A stretch of 44,682 nucleotides of DNA from Ruminococcus sp. (lineage in GTDB: Bacteria > Bacillota > Clostridia > Oscillospirales > Ruminococcaceae), in contig NZ_JAILNU010000018.1 of the NCBI RefSeq assembly GCF_024691275.1, forward strand, positions 1 to 44,682, in the 5' to 3' direction. Under the pieces are notes generated by a model. That model saw only the letters and a list, made by a program, of their open reading frames with translations. It had not been told where the DNA came from and searched no databases. The stretch's first letter is position 1. Each line of letters opens with the position of its first letter. A program made the translations under genes and the position numbers. Shown here piece by piece: positions 8,515 to 17,181 of the stretch.

Positions 8515-9591
8515 TCAAACAATAATGCCGAAATATGGATAATCAAATGTCTGACCGCCGTAATAGCTCGATACTGAACCACGGTCTACCCAAATGCCTA
8601 CATCGTTCATTGCTGTCAGTCCCTCTTCCTTTATCAGTAACTCTACATCTTCATATGATCCATATGCTCCGTATTCCCTTTCATTCTGAGTTCCGATCGA
8701 GAGATTATCGCTTGCTGCATCGTATACAGGATATGATGCACAGAAATATCCCATATGAGCTGTTACAAATGTCAAAGCTCCGCTGCTGCTCTCGTAGAAA
8801 CCTGTGTACGAACCACGGAACATATCTCCGATAACCTTCAGGTCAGGGTTATATACCGTTATCGAAGATTCTACATCATAACGTCCGTGCTTGATGATAA
8901 GTTCGGGAGTACCGTCACCTGTCAGGTCTTTTAAAGCATAATTGAGCTGAAGGCTTTCGCCGCTCGAAACTGCTTCGTCTACCATATTTGTTATCAAATT
9001 ACGGTAGTTTTCCTGATAGCTCTGATTGAGTCTTCCCACAAAAGTATCAACCTGAGAAGGTGTTTCAACAGCAGTTGTAACATTTGAATTCGGAACACCT
9101 ACGACTTGAACATTTGTCTCCGCAGCTGCTTCCTGTGCTGATGTGGAAACAGTCGTAGTCGCCTGTGTTGATGTTGTCGTAACGGCAGATGATGCATTTA
9201 CCGTTGTTTCTGTGCTCTTCTTATCCGTTGTGACAGCTGTTACTGTTGGAGTACCGCCGCCGCCTTTGGAAATTTTGCTGCCACCGTGCATAAATGCTAC
9301 ACTTCCGATAACAACTCCTGCAATAAGCATCATAGATGCTGCTGTGACCATTGATTTTACCCATATTGGTCTTTTTACGCGATCAACTCCGCTTACAACG
9401 GTTTCTTCTATAATATTATTCTCTCTCATTGTTCTTTCCTTCTCTTTCTTTTTTATTTTATAGTCTCTTTCGCACTTTCCAAGCAGCTTTTCAAGCTTCT
9501 CGTCGTCGATATCAGGTCCCATATCAGTAAGATCCTTCATAATCTCGTCCTCTGCATTCTCAAGTATATCAAATACATTCTTCTTATTCAC
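8515..9591 (-). CDS. single-pass membrane protein, possible anti-sigma factor
   Basis: 358 aa. The first about 80 residues are charged and probably cytoplasmic. A membrane helix follows (about residues 80-102, MVTAASMMLIAGVVIGSVAF), then a Gly/Thr/Ser-rich linker (about 105-160) and an extracytoplasmic domain of about 170 residues with a DLTGDGTPELII calcium-loop-like motif. It starts 13 bp downstream of an ECF sigma factor gene. The topology and context match a membrane anti-sigma factor that binds the sigma factor inside and senses a signal outside. I see no named anti-sigma family signature, so the role is inferred. Confidence 0.65.
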   Translation of the reverse strand: MNKKNVFDILENAEDEIMKDLTDMGPDIDDEKLEKLLGKCERDYKIKKKEKERTMRENNIIEETVVSGVDRVKRPIWVKSMVTAASMMLIAGVVIGSVAFMHGGSKISKGGGGTPTVTAVTTDKKSTETTVNASSAVTTTSTQATTTVSTSAQEAAAETNVQVVGVPNSNVTTAVETPSQVDTFVGRLNQSYQENYRNLITNMVDEAVSSGESLQLNYALKDLTGDGTPELIIKHGRYDVESSITVYNPDLKVIGDMFRGSYTGFYESSSGALTFVTAHMGYFCASYPVYDAASDNLSIGTQNEREYGAYGSYEDVELLIKEEGLTAMNDVGIWVDRGSVSSYYGGQTFDYPYFGIIV

Positions 9592-9604
9592 AGTAATTCC
9601 TCCT

Positions 9605-10171
9605 TTAGCCTGTTATACCTGCTTCGGAAAGCTTTCTGCGAAGCTTTTCCATAGCCCTTGTACACCGCGAACGCACTGACGAAGCTGTCATCGAAACTGT
9701 TTTCGCTATCTCCGATGATTTGCGGTTATAGTAGAATTTCTGTATAAGTATCACGGAATCAGGTTCGCCGAGCTCTTTTATCTTCTGTAGAAGGATACTT
9801 CGGAGTTCCGAGCTTTCAACGCGCTCATCAACGCTGAAATCAGAAACAAGCTCAGCCATATCATCTTCGTCTGCATATGCGTTATAGCTGTTTTCGGCTG
9901 ACAGGACTCTGAAGCGGTCTATAGACTTGCGCTTGGCTATCGTTCCGATATAGCCCTTGATATCATTTACGTATTTCTCATCGTACTCAAACTTTATAAA
10001 TATATCCGTGAATACGTCACAGAAGCACTCCTCTATGTCCTCCCGTGCAGCGCAGCTTCTCAGCTTATTGAATACTATTGCATAGACATACCTGCCGTAC
10101 TCCTTCATCAGTCTCCTGTGGCACTGCTCTGGAGATATTCTGAGGAGCTCATTCAACTCGTTTCCTGTCAT
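9605..10171 (-). CDS. ECF-type RNA polymerase sigma factor
   Basis: About 188 aa. Region 2 is visible in EYGRYVYAIVFNKLRS...FCDVFTDIFIKFEYDE and the DNA-melting part near IGTIAKRKSIDRFR. Region 4 has a helix-turn-helix (about residues 135-180: LGEPDSVILIQKFYYNRKSSEIAKTV...VRSRCTRAMEKLRRKL is the pattern, given in parts here). The ATG at 10171 is chosen because GGAGG lies 7 nt before it and the family N-terminus starts there; upstream in-frame codons look non-coding. It would direct transcription of a small regulon, probably including its own operon with the membrane protein at 8515. No target promoter can be assigned. Confidence 0.87.
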   Translation of the reverse strand: MTGNELNELLRISPEQCHRRLMKEYGRYVYAIVFNKLRSCAAREDIEECFCDVFTDIFIKFEYDEKYVNDIKGYIGTIAKRKSIDRFRVLSAENSYNAYADEDDMAELVSDFSVDERVESSELRSILLQKIKELGEPDSVILIQKFYYNRKSSEIAKTVSMTASSVRSRCTRAMEKLRRKLSEAGITG

Positions 10172-10300
10172 GTTCTTCCCTCCTTCTGTTTTTTCGTCAA
10201 CGACGAAATGCTTTATGTTCAAGATCGACCTTTCATAAATAACATTCGGCAAAAAAATAAAAGTGCTGCAAAAAACTAAAAAAAATTTCAGCAGAAAAGA

Positions 10301-10326
10301 AAAAAACCCCCGACCTCTGTCAGGGG
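10301..10326 (-). terminator. terminator of the fatty acid operon
   Basis: On the minus strand CCCCTGAC pairs with GTCGGGGG with one mismatch, and seven T follow. It lies about 16 bp after the acpP stop. Confidence 0.8.
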
Positions 10327-10341
10327 AATTTATACACTGAA

Positions 10342-10578
10342 TTATTCAGCGTCTGTATTCTTTTCGATGTAGTTAACGATGTCGCCTACAGTCTTGATCT
10401 CTTCAACAGCCTCGTCAGGAATAGAGATGTCAAACTCATCCTCGATAGTTGTGATAAGGTCTACTACGTCAAGTGAATCAGCACCGAGATCGTCCTGAAT
10501 ATTTGCGTCGAGGTTAACCTCATCTGCCTCTACGCTAAGCTGCTCTGCAATAATATCTTTGAGTTTTTCAAAAATCAT
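10342..10578 (-). CDS. acpP: acyl carrier protein
   Basis: 78 aa acidic protein with the phosphopantetheine attachment motif DLGADSLD (Ser about 35). It carries growing acyl chains as thioesters during fatty acid synthesis. It is the last gene of the operon, 47 bp after accA, and a terminator follows. A GGAGG lies 8 nt before the ATG. The terminal position could let it be expressed more strongly by its own promoter or by RNA processing, but I do not see a clear promoter in the short spacer. Confidence 0.96.
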   Translation of the reverse strand: MIFEKLKDIIAEQLSVEADEVNLDANIQDDLGADSLDVVDLITTIEDEFDISIPDEAVEEIKTVGDIVNYIEKNTDAE

Positions 10579-10625
10579 TACCAGGTCCTCCGTTTTCTTT
10601 TTTATTATTTATCCTGAAAAACGTC

Positions 10626-11432
10626 TCATTCTGTGAATGCTCCGATTTTTCTAAATTTAGTATAGCGTTCTTTAAGCAAAACGTCAATATCTTTTTTACA
10701 TTTTTCCGGAATTTTTTGTGACAAATATTCTTTTATATTTTCCGAAATTTTGTCTAAATCGTTATGTGCGCCTCCGAGAGGTTCTTCGATGATAGCCTCT
10801 GCAACTCCCAGACGCACCATATCTTCGGCAGTTATCTTCATTATCTCGCTTGCTTCCTGCTCGCGTGAAGCGTCCTTCCATAGGATACTTGCGAAGCCTC
10901 GGGGCGACAATACTGAATATTCCGCATTCTCAAGCATGGCAAGCTCGTCACACACGCCGAGAGCAAGTGCTCCGCCGCTTCCGCCTTCGCCGAGAACGAT
11001 GGATATAATAGGTGTGCGCAGCGTCATGAACTCTGCGATATTCTTAGCGATAGCTTCGCCCTGTCCGCGCTCCTCGGCTGCAACGCCGCAGAAAGCACCG
11101 GGGGTGTCTATGAAGCATATTATGGGACGGTGGAATTTCTCAGCCTGACGCGCAAGTCTGAGAGCCTTTCTGTAGCCCTCGGGGTGAGGCATAGCAAAAT
11201 TGCAGTTCTTGTTCTCATTTATGTCCCTGCCCTTTACCTCTGCGATAATGGTCACGGGATCACCGTCAAGTCTCGCAAGACCGCCGATGATAGCTCTGTC
11301 GTCGCCGAAAAGTCTGTCACCGTGCATCTCGTACCAGTCTGTGAATATCTGTGGGATATAGTCCTTTATAGTAGGTCTGCCCTTTGTGTGGATAAGCTGC
11401 AAGCGCTCCCACGCTGTTCTTTTCTCCTCCAT
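10626..11432 (-). CDS. accA: acetyl-CoA carboxylase carboxyltransferase subunit alpha
   Basis: About 268 aa, shorter at the N-terminus than the E. coli protein, as in many Firmicutes. It has GLARLDGDPVTIIAEVKGRD, a CFIDTPGAFCG block and the glycine-rich GEGGSGGALALG oxyanion region. With AccD it transfers the carboxyl group from carboxybiotin to acetyl-CoA, forming malonyl-CoA. I prefer the ATG at 11432, seven nt behind AGGAGG, over a GTG at 11438 that would sit against the ribosome binding site. The binding site lies inside the end of accD, so the two are coupled. Confidence 0.95.
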   Translation of the reverse strand: MEEKRTAWERLQLIHTKGRPTIKDYIPQIFTDWYEMHGDRLFGDDRAIIGGLARLDGDPVTIIAEVKGRDINENKNCNFAMPHPEGYRKALRLARQAEKFHRPIICFIDTPGAFCGVAAEERGQGEAIAKNIAEFMTLRTPIISIVLGEGGSGGALALGVCDELAMLENAEYSVLSPRGFASILWKDASREQEASEIMKITAEDMVRLGVAEAIIEEPLGGAHNDLDKISENIKEYLSQKIPEKCKKDIDVLLKERYTKFRKIGAFTE

Positions 11433-11434
11433 GG

Positions 11435-12295
11435 TCACGCCTCCTTTGCATTATAGCCGTGGAGCTTCAGGAGATGCGACAGAACGCTTCTCATCTTTCT
11501 GCGCTCGACGATCATGTCCACAAAGCCCTTGTTGTACATGAATTCCGCAAGCTGGAAGTCATCGGGCAGCTTCTGCTTGATAGTGCCCTCGATAACTCGT
11601 CTGCCTGCAAAGCCTATAAGCACCTTCGGCTCGGCGATGATGATATCTCCAATAGACGCAAAGCTGGCTGTTACACCGCCTGTTGTAGGGTCTGTCATTA
11701 CCGATATATACAGTCCGCCCGCTTCGCTGTGGAGCTTTGCAGCGCCCGAAGTCTTAGCCATCTGCATGAGAGAAACGATACCCTCCTGCATACGTGCTCC
11801 GCCTGATGCAGTAAACATTACTACAGGAAGCTTTTTCTCTGTGGCGTACTCGAATGCGCGTGTTATCTTTTCGCCGACAACGCTGCCCATTGAGCCCATC
11901 ATGAAGCGTGAATCCATTATTCCTATGACTACAGGCGAGCCCTTTATAGTAGCTGTACCTGTGATAACTGCTTCGTTGATGCCCGTGCTTGCGCGAAGCT
12001 CAGCCTGCTTCTCCGTATAATCAGGAAAATCAAGCGGATTTGCGCTTCTCATGCTGCCGTTGAGTTCCTTGAAGCTGCCCTTGTCAACAGTTATGGCAAG
12101 GCGCTCTGTCGATGAAAGTCTGCCGTGATAATTGCACTTGGGGCATACTCTGTGAAGCTCCTCATACTTTGAAAGCGGACTTGTTCCCTGACAGCGCGGA
12201 CACTTGAACATCGGGGGCTTGTATTCCTCTTCACCGTCGTTGAAGCGTTTCTTTACAACGTTAAAAAAATCTTCAAACAAATCTTTTCTCCCCAT
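11435..12295 (-). CDS. accD: acetyl-CoA carboxylase carboxyltransferase subunit beta
   Basis: 286 aa. An N-terminal zinc finger is formed by CPRC and CPKC (about residues 32-54). The crotonase-like carboxyltransferase core includes [19 protein letters not shown] and [11 protein letters not shown]. It forms the heterotetramer with AccA. The ATG at 12295 is close to its purine-rich site; an in-frame TTG at 12280 (7 nt behind GGGGAG) is a possible alternative start, which would remove five residues only. Confidence 0.95.
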   Translation of the reverse strand: MGRKDLFEDFFNVVKKRFNDGEEEYKPPMFKCPRCQGTSPLSKYEELHRVCPKCNYHGRLSSTERLAITVDKGSFKELNGSMRSANPLDFPDYTEKQAELRASTGINEAVITGTATIKGSPVVIGIMDSRFMMGSMGSVVGEKITRAFEYATEKKLPVVMFTASGGARMQEGIVSLMQMAKTSGAAKLHSEAGGLYISVMTDPTTGGVTASFASIGDIIIAEPKVLIGFAGRRVIEGTIKQKLPDDFQLAEFMYNKGFVDMIVERRKMRSVLSHLLKLHGYNAKEA

Positions 12296-12301
12296 TCCCT
12301 C

Positions 12302-13657
12302 TTATTTTTTCTTCTTTTCTTCCATGAATCTTCCAAGGAAGCCTATATCATACTTTCCTGCCTTGAAATCTGCATTCTTGATTATCTCAAGCTGGAAGTC
12401 TATATTTGTATCGACACCGTCAACGATAAACTCCGAAAGAGCCCATCTCATCTTGTTGATAGCGTCCTCGCGGTCGGAGCCGTGAGCGATGAGCTTGCTT
12501 ATCATGGAATCGTAGAAAGGTGTTATGGTATAGCCCTGATATACTGCGCCGTCTATTCTTATTCCCGGACCGCCCGGCATATAGAGTGCCGTGATAGTTC
12601 CAGGGGACGGACGGAAGCCCAGTTCAGGGTTCTCGGCATTTATTCTGCACTCGATAGCATGACCGCGCATCTTGATATCCTCCTGCCTGAGTTCAAGAGC
12701 CTTTCCGTCAGCTATCTCTATCTGTGCCTTTACGAGGTCAAAGCCTGTTACCTCCTCGGTAATAGGGTGCTCGACCTGTATTCTTGTATTCATTTCCATG
12801 AAGTAGAAATCGCGGTTCTCGTCAACGAGGAACTCGATAGTACCTGCGTTGTAGTAGCCGCACTGCTTTGCAGCGGTAACTGCCGCAGCTCCCATTTTTG
12901 CACGAAGCTCGGGGCTTACGATAGGGCTGGGACACTCCTCCAGCATCTTCTGGTTGCGGCGCTGCATAGAGCAGTCACGCTCGCAGAGGTGGAGGTAGTT
13001 GCCGTGCTTGTCGGCGATTATCTGTATCTCCACATGGTGCGGATTTATGAGGAATTTCTCGATATATACCGCATCGTCGCCAAAGAAGTTCTTAGCCTCC
13101 TGCTGAGCAGCCGTCATCTGAGCTTCAAGCTCGTCGGGACTGTCAACACGGCGTATACCGCGTCCGCCGCCGCCTGCCGAAGCCTTTACCAGCACGGGAT
13201 AGCCTGCCTTGTCAGCTATCTCACGGGCTTCTTCGAGGGACTTTACAGCGCCCTTGGAACCTGGGATAACAGGTACTCCCGCAGCAGCCATAGTCTCCTT
13301 TGCAGCAGCCTTGTCGCCGAGCATCTCTATAGACTTATATGAAGGTCCGATGAAAACTATGCCGCTTGCCTCGCAGAGCTTTGCGAATTCGGCATTCTCC
13401 GAAAGAAATCCGAATCCCGGGTGTATAGCGTCTGCTCCCGTATTGAGAGCAGCCTGTATTATTGCGTTCATATTGAGATAGCTGTCCTTTGTTGCAGCAG
13501 GGCCTATGCATACTGCCTCGTCAGCTATCTGAGCATGGAGAGATTTTCTGTCAGCTGTTGAATATACCGCTACACAGCGTATATTCAGTTCTCTGCAAGC
13601 TCTGATTATTCGTACAGCTATCTCGCCTCTGTTGGCGATAAGTACTTTCCTGAACAT
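12302..13657 (-). CDS. accC: biotin carboxylase
   Basis: 451 aa, standard length. The start KVLIANRGEIAVRIIRACRE, the ATP-grasp glycine loop KASAGGGGRGIR and the motif EMNTRIQVEHPITEEVTG are all diagnostic. It carboxylates the biotin on AccB using ATP and bicarbonate. The C-terminus ends in a lysine-rich stretch. It follows fabZ by about 20 bp with its own GGAG site, and accD follows after 6 bp. Confidence 0.97.
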   Translation of the reverse strand: MFRKVLIANRGEIAVRIIRACRELNIRCVAVYSTADRKSLHAQIADEAVCIGPAATKDSYLNMNAIIQAALNTGADAIHPGFGFLSENAEFAKLCEASGIVFIGPSYKSIEMLGDKAAAKETMAAAGVPVIPGSKGAVKSLEEAREIADKAGYPVLVKASAGGGGRGIRRVDSPDELEAQMTAAQQEAKNFFGDDAVYIEKFLINPHHVEIQIIADKHGNYLHLCERDCSMQRRNQKMLEECPSPIVSPELRAKMGAAAVTAAKQCGYYNAGTIEFLVDENRDFYFMEMNTRIQVEHPITEEVTGFDLVKAQIEIADGKALELRQEDIKMRGHAIECRINAENPELGFRPSPGTITALYMPGGPGIRIDGAVYQGYTITPFYDSMISKLIAHGSDREDAINKMRWALSEFIVDGVDTNIDFQLEIIKNADFKAGKYDIGFLGRFMEEKKKK

Positions 13658-13678
13658 TTATCTTTTCTCCTGTATGAG

Positions 13679-14122
13679 TTATTTATTGTCTGTAATAACA
13701 AAGGTTATCTCGCATGATACAGCCTTTTCACCGCCTACAGAGGCAGTTGCCTTGCCTGTACCCACAGGTCCGCGCTGACGTATCATCTCCACCTCAAGGT
13801 CGAGAACGTCGCCCGGTACTACCTGTCTGCGGAACTTAGCCTTGTCGATGCCGCCGAAAAGACCTAACTTGCCCTTGAACTCAGGCTTTGAAAGCATACA
13901 AACAGCTCCTGCCTGTGCCAGCATCTCTACCATGAGAACGCCCGGTGTTACAGGATATCCGGGGAAATGTCCCTTGAACCAGAAATCATCTTCCTTTATG
14001 TACTTTCTTGCGTGTACCTTCACACCTACCTCCATATCAACTATCTCGTCGATAAGAAGGAATGGATCGCGGTGTGGGATTATCTCCATGATCTGTTCTT
14101 TATTCATAAGTATATCAGCCAT
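13679..14122 (-). CDS. fabZ: 3-hydroxyacyl-ACP dehydratase
   Basis: About 147 aa hot-dog-fold enzyme. IIPHRDPFLLIDEI carries the catalytic His, and GHFPGYPVTPGVLMVEMLAQ carries the acidic catalytic region. It dehydrates 3-hydroxyacyl-ACP to trans-2-enoyl-ACP. The ATG at 14122 has an 8-nt spacing from AAGGAG, whereas the ATG at 14128 is only 2 nt away, so the former is chosen. It overlaps the end of the preceding membrane-protein gene by 8 nt. Confidence 0.95.
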   Translation of the reverse strand: MADILMNKEQIMEIIPHRDPFLLIDEIVDMEVGVKVHARKYIKEDDFWFKGHFPGYPVTPGVLMVEMLAQAGAVCMLSKPEFKGKLGLFGGIDKAKFRRQVVPGDVLDLEVEMIRQRGPVGTGKATASVGGEKAVSCEITFVITDNK

Positions 14123-14768
14123 TTTCATTACTCCTTGTTATATCATTGTCAGCAAGCATACCCATATCATCTTCGGGTTTTATCCTGTATTTTGCAAAGG
14201 GGTCTTCAGGCTCGTCGCTCTCATTTTTCAGACCTGCTCCGTAAACAGCTCCCTTATCTATGCCGTACACCTCGCCGTCCTTGACAAAGCTCTTGTACGA
14301 ACCGCTGAGCTGCACGAAATGGGGATAGCCTGTTTCGTCCCTGATACTGCTGTCTGTTTTTTCCATCAGGTTTATCAGTATCGGATTCGCAACTGCCAGC
14401 GGTATCAATCCGACACAGACCGGCACGAGTATAAGCGACACCGCAAGCACTATCTTCCAGTTGTAGACCTTGCGTATAATTACGAAATACACCAGAAGCA
14501 GCAGGCTTATAAGCATCAGTATTATATTCGGTATTATCGTTCCGCTGACCTTATAAAGCGGCGAGAGATTCACGAACACCATTCCTATTGGTATCAGGAC
14601 GATGTTCGCTGCGATCATTAACCAGAAATCACGCAGGAATCTCCTGCGCTTCTTCTGCATATCCAGCATCAGCTGGTTGTATTCCTTGAACTCTGTATAT
14701 ATCTCCGCAGAGGTGATATTTACGTGCGCTTCGTCTATATTTTCCCGTGTAATGTATTTAAGTTCCAT
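14115..14768 (-). CDS. membrane protein of unknown function (paralogue 1)
   Basis: 217 aa. A cytoplasmic-looking N-terminus of about 45 residues with a K/R cluster (QKKRRRFLRDF) is followed by about four hydrophobic segments between residues 48 and 135, then a soluble C-terminal region. It is a diverged tandem paralogue of the gene at 14771-15346: both start with KYI...E.ID...NIT..E...E...YN....., and carry KRRR before the first helix. It sits inside the fatty acid operon between accB and fabZ. No known enzymatic motif is visible. Confidence 0.75.
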   Translation of the reverse strand: MELKYITRENIDEAHVNITSAEIYTEFKEYNQLMLDMQKKRRRFLRDFWLMIAANIVLIPIGMVFVNLSPLYKVSGTIIPNIILMLISLLLLVYFVIIRKVYNWKIVLAVSLILVPVCVGLIPLAVANPILINLMEKTDSSIRDETGYPHFVQLSGSYKSFVKDGEVYGIDKGAVYGAGLKNESDEPEDPFAKYRIKPEDDMGMLADNDITRSNENG

Positions 14769-14770
14769 GA

Positions 14771-15346
14771 TTAAAGAAATGTTCCGTCGTGTGGGTGATC
14801 CTGATTTATTTTTTCGCGTATGCTGTCGTAGGTAAGCTTTGAAAGATCCCCTGCGCTGCTGTTTACGGTAGTGATGTTAAGTCTCGGGAATGAAGGGTAG
14901 CCAAGCTCTTTAGAGAGCTTGTTTTCCTCGTTGCTGTAGTACCATGCCATTCCGAAATTCGCCACAGGGAATATCAGAAACACAAAAGATACCAGAAATG
15001 CAGGAAGTGACACAAGACACAGGACATATCTTTCGCGGCAGTCCTTTAAATATACAAAATATGTAACCAGCAGCGTATAGCCGACAAAGCCGACTGCCGC
15101 CAGAGCTATGCGCCAGCCCGGTACAATGTCATTGCTTTTTGTCATGATAAGACCTAAAAACAAATGGATAAGCAGTACATACTGGACTATTATCCATATA
15201 TTGAACAAAGCGTGTACGCGGCGGCGTTTTACGCCGTTCTTCATAGCCTCGATGTTGTAGACACGGGCTTCCGCGAACATTTCGGGAGTAGTTATATTCT
15301 TTCCGCCCGAATCTATCGTTTCCTGATCTATGTACTTATAAGTCAT
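14771..15346 (-). CDS. membrane protein of unknown function (paralogue 2)
   Basis: 191 aa. Layout as in its neighbour: N-terminal soluble segment, VKRRR motif, then about four hydrophobic helices (residues about 48-140) and a C-terminal tail ending in SIREKINQDHPHDGTFL. The start ATG overlaps the accB stop (TAATGA), and the next gene begins 2 nt after its stop, so it is tightly bound into the operon. The close packing suggests a role tied to lipid synthesis or membrane state, but that is inference only. Confidence 0.75.
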   Translation of the reverse strand: MTYKYIDQETIDSGGKNITTPEMFAEARVYNIEAMKNGVKRRRVHALFNIWIIVQYVLLIHLFLGLIMTKSNDIVPGWRIALAAVGFVGYTLLVTYFVYLKDCRERYVLCLVSLPAFLVSFVFLIFPVANFGMAWYYSNEENKLSKELGYPSFPRLNITTVNSSAGDLSKLTYDSIREKINQDHPHDGTFL

Positions 15347-15828
15347 TACTTTATGACCATTATAGGCTGGTCAAATTCTACTGCCTGTCCGTCGGATACG
15401 AGTATCTGCTCAACAACGCCGTCAAAGTCGGACTGTATCTCGTTCATGAGCTTCATCGACTCGATTATCATGATGACATCGCCCTTCTTGACCTCGTCGC
15501 CTGTCTTGACGAAAGGCGGCTTGTCAGGTGACGGAGCGGAATAGAATGTACCAACGATAGGCGATTTCACGATCTTGCCGCTTACTTCCTCAGCCATTGA
15601 CGCTTCACTTGCAGCAAGTGTGTTCTCAACGGGAGCAGCAGCCTGAACAGGTGCTCCGCCTGCGATAACAGGCATTGGCACAGGCATTGGCGGCGGGCAC
15701 TTCTTGCCCTTCAGAGTGATTGTCTTGTCTCCGTCTGATATAGTAAGCTCCGAGAGCTCCTTTTTATTTATGATATCAGCCAGCTTCTCAATAGTGTCAA
15801 GGTCGATCTGACCGTAGATCTTCTCCAT
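15346..15828 (-). CDS. accB: biotin carboxyl carrier protein of acetyl-CoA carboxylase
   Basis: 160 aa. An N-terminal segment, a Pro/Ala-rich linker (about residues 44-75) and a C-terminal biotinyl domain with IIESMKLMNEI, where Lys about 126 is the biotin site. It shuttles carboxyl groups between AccC and AccA/AccD. A GAGGAGG site precedes the ATG. It follows fabF by 12 bp. Confidence 0.95.
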   Translation of the reverse strand: MEKIYGQIDLDTIEKLADIINKKELSELTISDGDKTITLKGKKCPPPMPVPMPVIAGGAPVQAAAPVENTLAASEASMAEEVSGKIVKSPIVGTFYSAPSPDKPPFVKTGDEVKKGDVIMIIESMKLMNEIQSDFDGVVEQILVSDGQAVEFDQPIMVIK

Positions 15829-15840
15829 TTATTATCCTCC

Positions 15841-17100
15841 TCAGTCAACTACTCTCTTGAAGCAGAGTGTTGCGTTATGTCCGCCGAAACCAAGAGAATT
15901 TGAAAGGACAGCATTAACTTCCTGTTCGATATTTCCGTTTCCGCAGTAGTCGAGGTCGCAAGCCTCATCAGGGACCTTATATCCGACTGTAGCGTGGATA
16001 AGTCCCTCCTGTATGGTCTTTGCACAAACAACAGCTTCAACTGCTCCCGCAGCACCGAGAAGGTGTCCTATCATGGACTTTGTTGAGCTTATCTTTACGC
16101 GGTGTGCTTCTTCCTCGCCGAATGCGAGCTTGATAGCAGCTGTTTCATACTTATCGTTAAGACCTGTTGATGTGCCGTGTGCGTTTATGTAGTCAATGTC
16201 GGAAGGCTTCAGACCTGCTTCCTCCATAGCGAGCATCATGCCCTTTGCAGCAGCCTCACCTGTAGGCATAGGTGAAGTCATATGATATCCGTCGCAGGTC
16301 TCGCCGTAGCCTGCAAGCTCTGCGTATATCTTAGCTCCGCGAGCCTTTGCGTGTTCGTATTCCTCAAGAACTATAACGCCGCTGCCTTCGCCGAGAACGA
16401 AGCCGCTGCGCTCCTTGTCGAAAGGAATGGAAGCTCTTGTGAGGTCATCGCTCTTTGTGAGAGCCTTCATATTTGCAAAGCCGCCGAATGTGAATTCCTG
16501 TCTTGTGGACTCTGTACCGCCTGCCAGACAAGCGTCAAGATAGCCGTCCTTTATCTTACGGTAAGCTTCGCCGATACAATGTGTACCTGATGCACAGGCT
16601 GTTGTGATATCGAAGTTTGCCCCTCTGAAGCCTGTTTTCATCGAGATAGTTCCCGCAGCCATATTGCTTATCATCATCGGAATATAGAAAGCGGATATCC
16701 TGCTCGGTCCTTTTTCGAGGTACTTGCTGTACTCTGAGAGCGTAAGGTCAACGCCGCCGATTCCCGAACCAACGATAACACCTACTTTATAAGGGTCGAT
16801 ATCCTTGAAATTCGTACCTGAATCTGTAAGTGCTTCATGTGCTGCAACGACTGCATACTTTGTGAAGGTATCCATTCTTCTTGCTTCCTTCTTGTCAAAG
16901 CAGCCCTCAACGCCGAAATAGTCCTCTTCATTGAAATCGCGTACTATACCTGCGATCTTCACACCTATGCGGGACGGATCGAACATATCTATATAAGATA
17001 TTCCCACTTTATTTGCCTTTATGCCTTCCCAGAACTTTTCTACGCCTGTTCCGAGAGGAGTAACAGCTCCGATTCCTGTGATAACAACTCTTCTGCTCAT
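15841..17100 (-). CDS. fabF: 3-oxoacyl-ACP synthase II
   Basis: About 419 aa. The start MSRRVVITGIGAVTPLGTG is typical, and the catalytic triad regions are present: TACASGTH (Cys about 169), NAHGTSTGLND (His) and SMIGHLLGAAG (His). It performs the elongating Claisen condensation of malonyl-ACP with acyl-ACP. The ATG at 17100, behind AGGAAAGGG, is preferred to an upstream codon at 17151 that adds a non-family extension. Confidence 0.96.
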   Translation of the reverse strand: MSRRVVITGIGAVTPLGTGVEKFWEGIKANKVGISYIDMFDPSRIGVKIAGIVRDFNEEDYFGVEGCFDKKEARRMDTFTKYAVVAAHEALTDSGTNFKDIDPYKVGVIVGSGIGGVDLTLSEYSKYLEKGPSRISAFYIPMMISNMAAGTISMKTGFRGANFDITTACASGTHCIGEAYRKIKDGYLDACLAGGTESTRQEFTFGGFANMKALTKSDDLTRASIPFDKERSGFVLGEGSGVIVLEEYEHAKARGAKIYAELAGYGETCDGYHMTSPMPTGEAAAKGMMLAMEEAGLKPSDIDYINAHGTSTGLNDKYETAAIKLAFGEEEAHRVKISSTKSMIGHLLGAAGAVEAVVCAKTIQEGLIHATVGYKVPDEACDLDYCGNGNIEQEVNAVLSNSLGFGGHNATLCFKRVVD

Positions 17101-17181
17101 ATTATTCCCTTTCCTCTTTGAATTATCAAAACTTCCGACAGGCACGATCACGGAATGATCTGTGTGCCATGCCGTGATAAA

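Noticed and set aside
12482..13342. Plus-strand open frame of about 286 codons within accC
   Set aside because: It is a shadow frame opposite a clear biotin carboxylase; no start signal or recognisable motif.
13842..14621. Plus-strand open frame across fabZ and the membrane-protein genes
   Set aside because: It spans two minus-strand genes, is rich in Tyr, His and Arg as expected for a reverse frame, and has no family resemblance.
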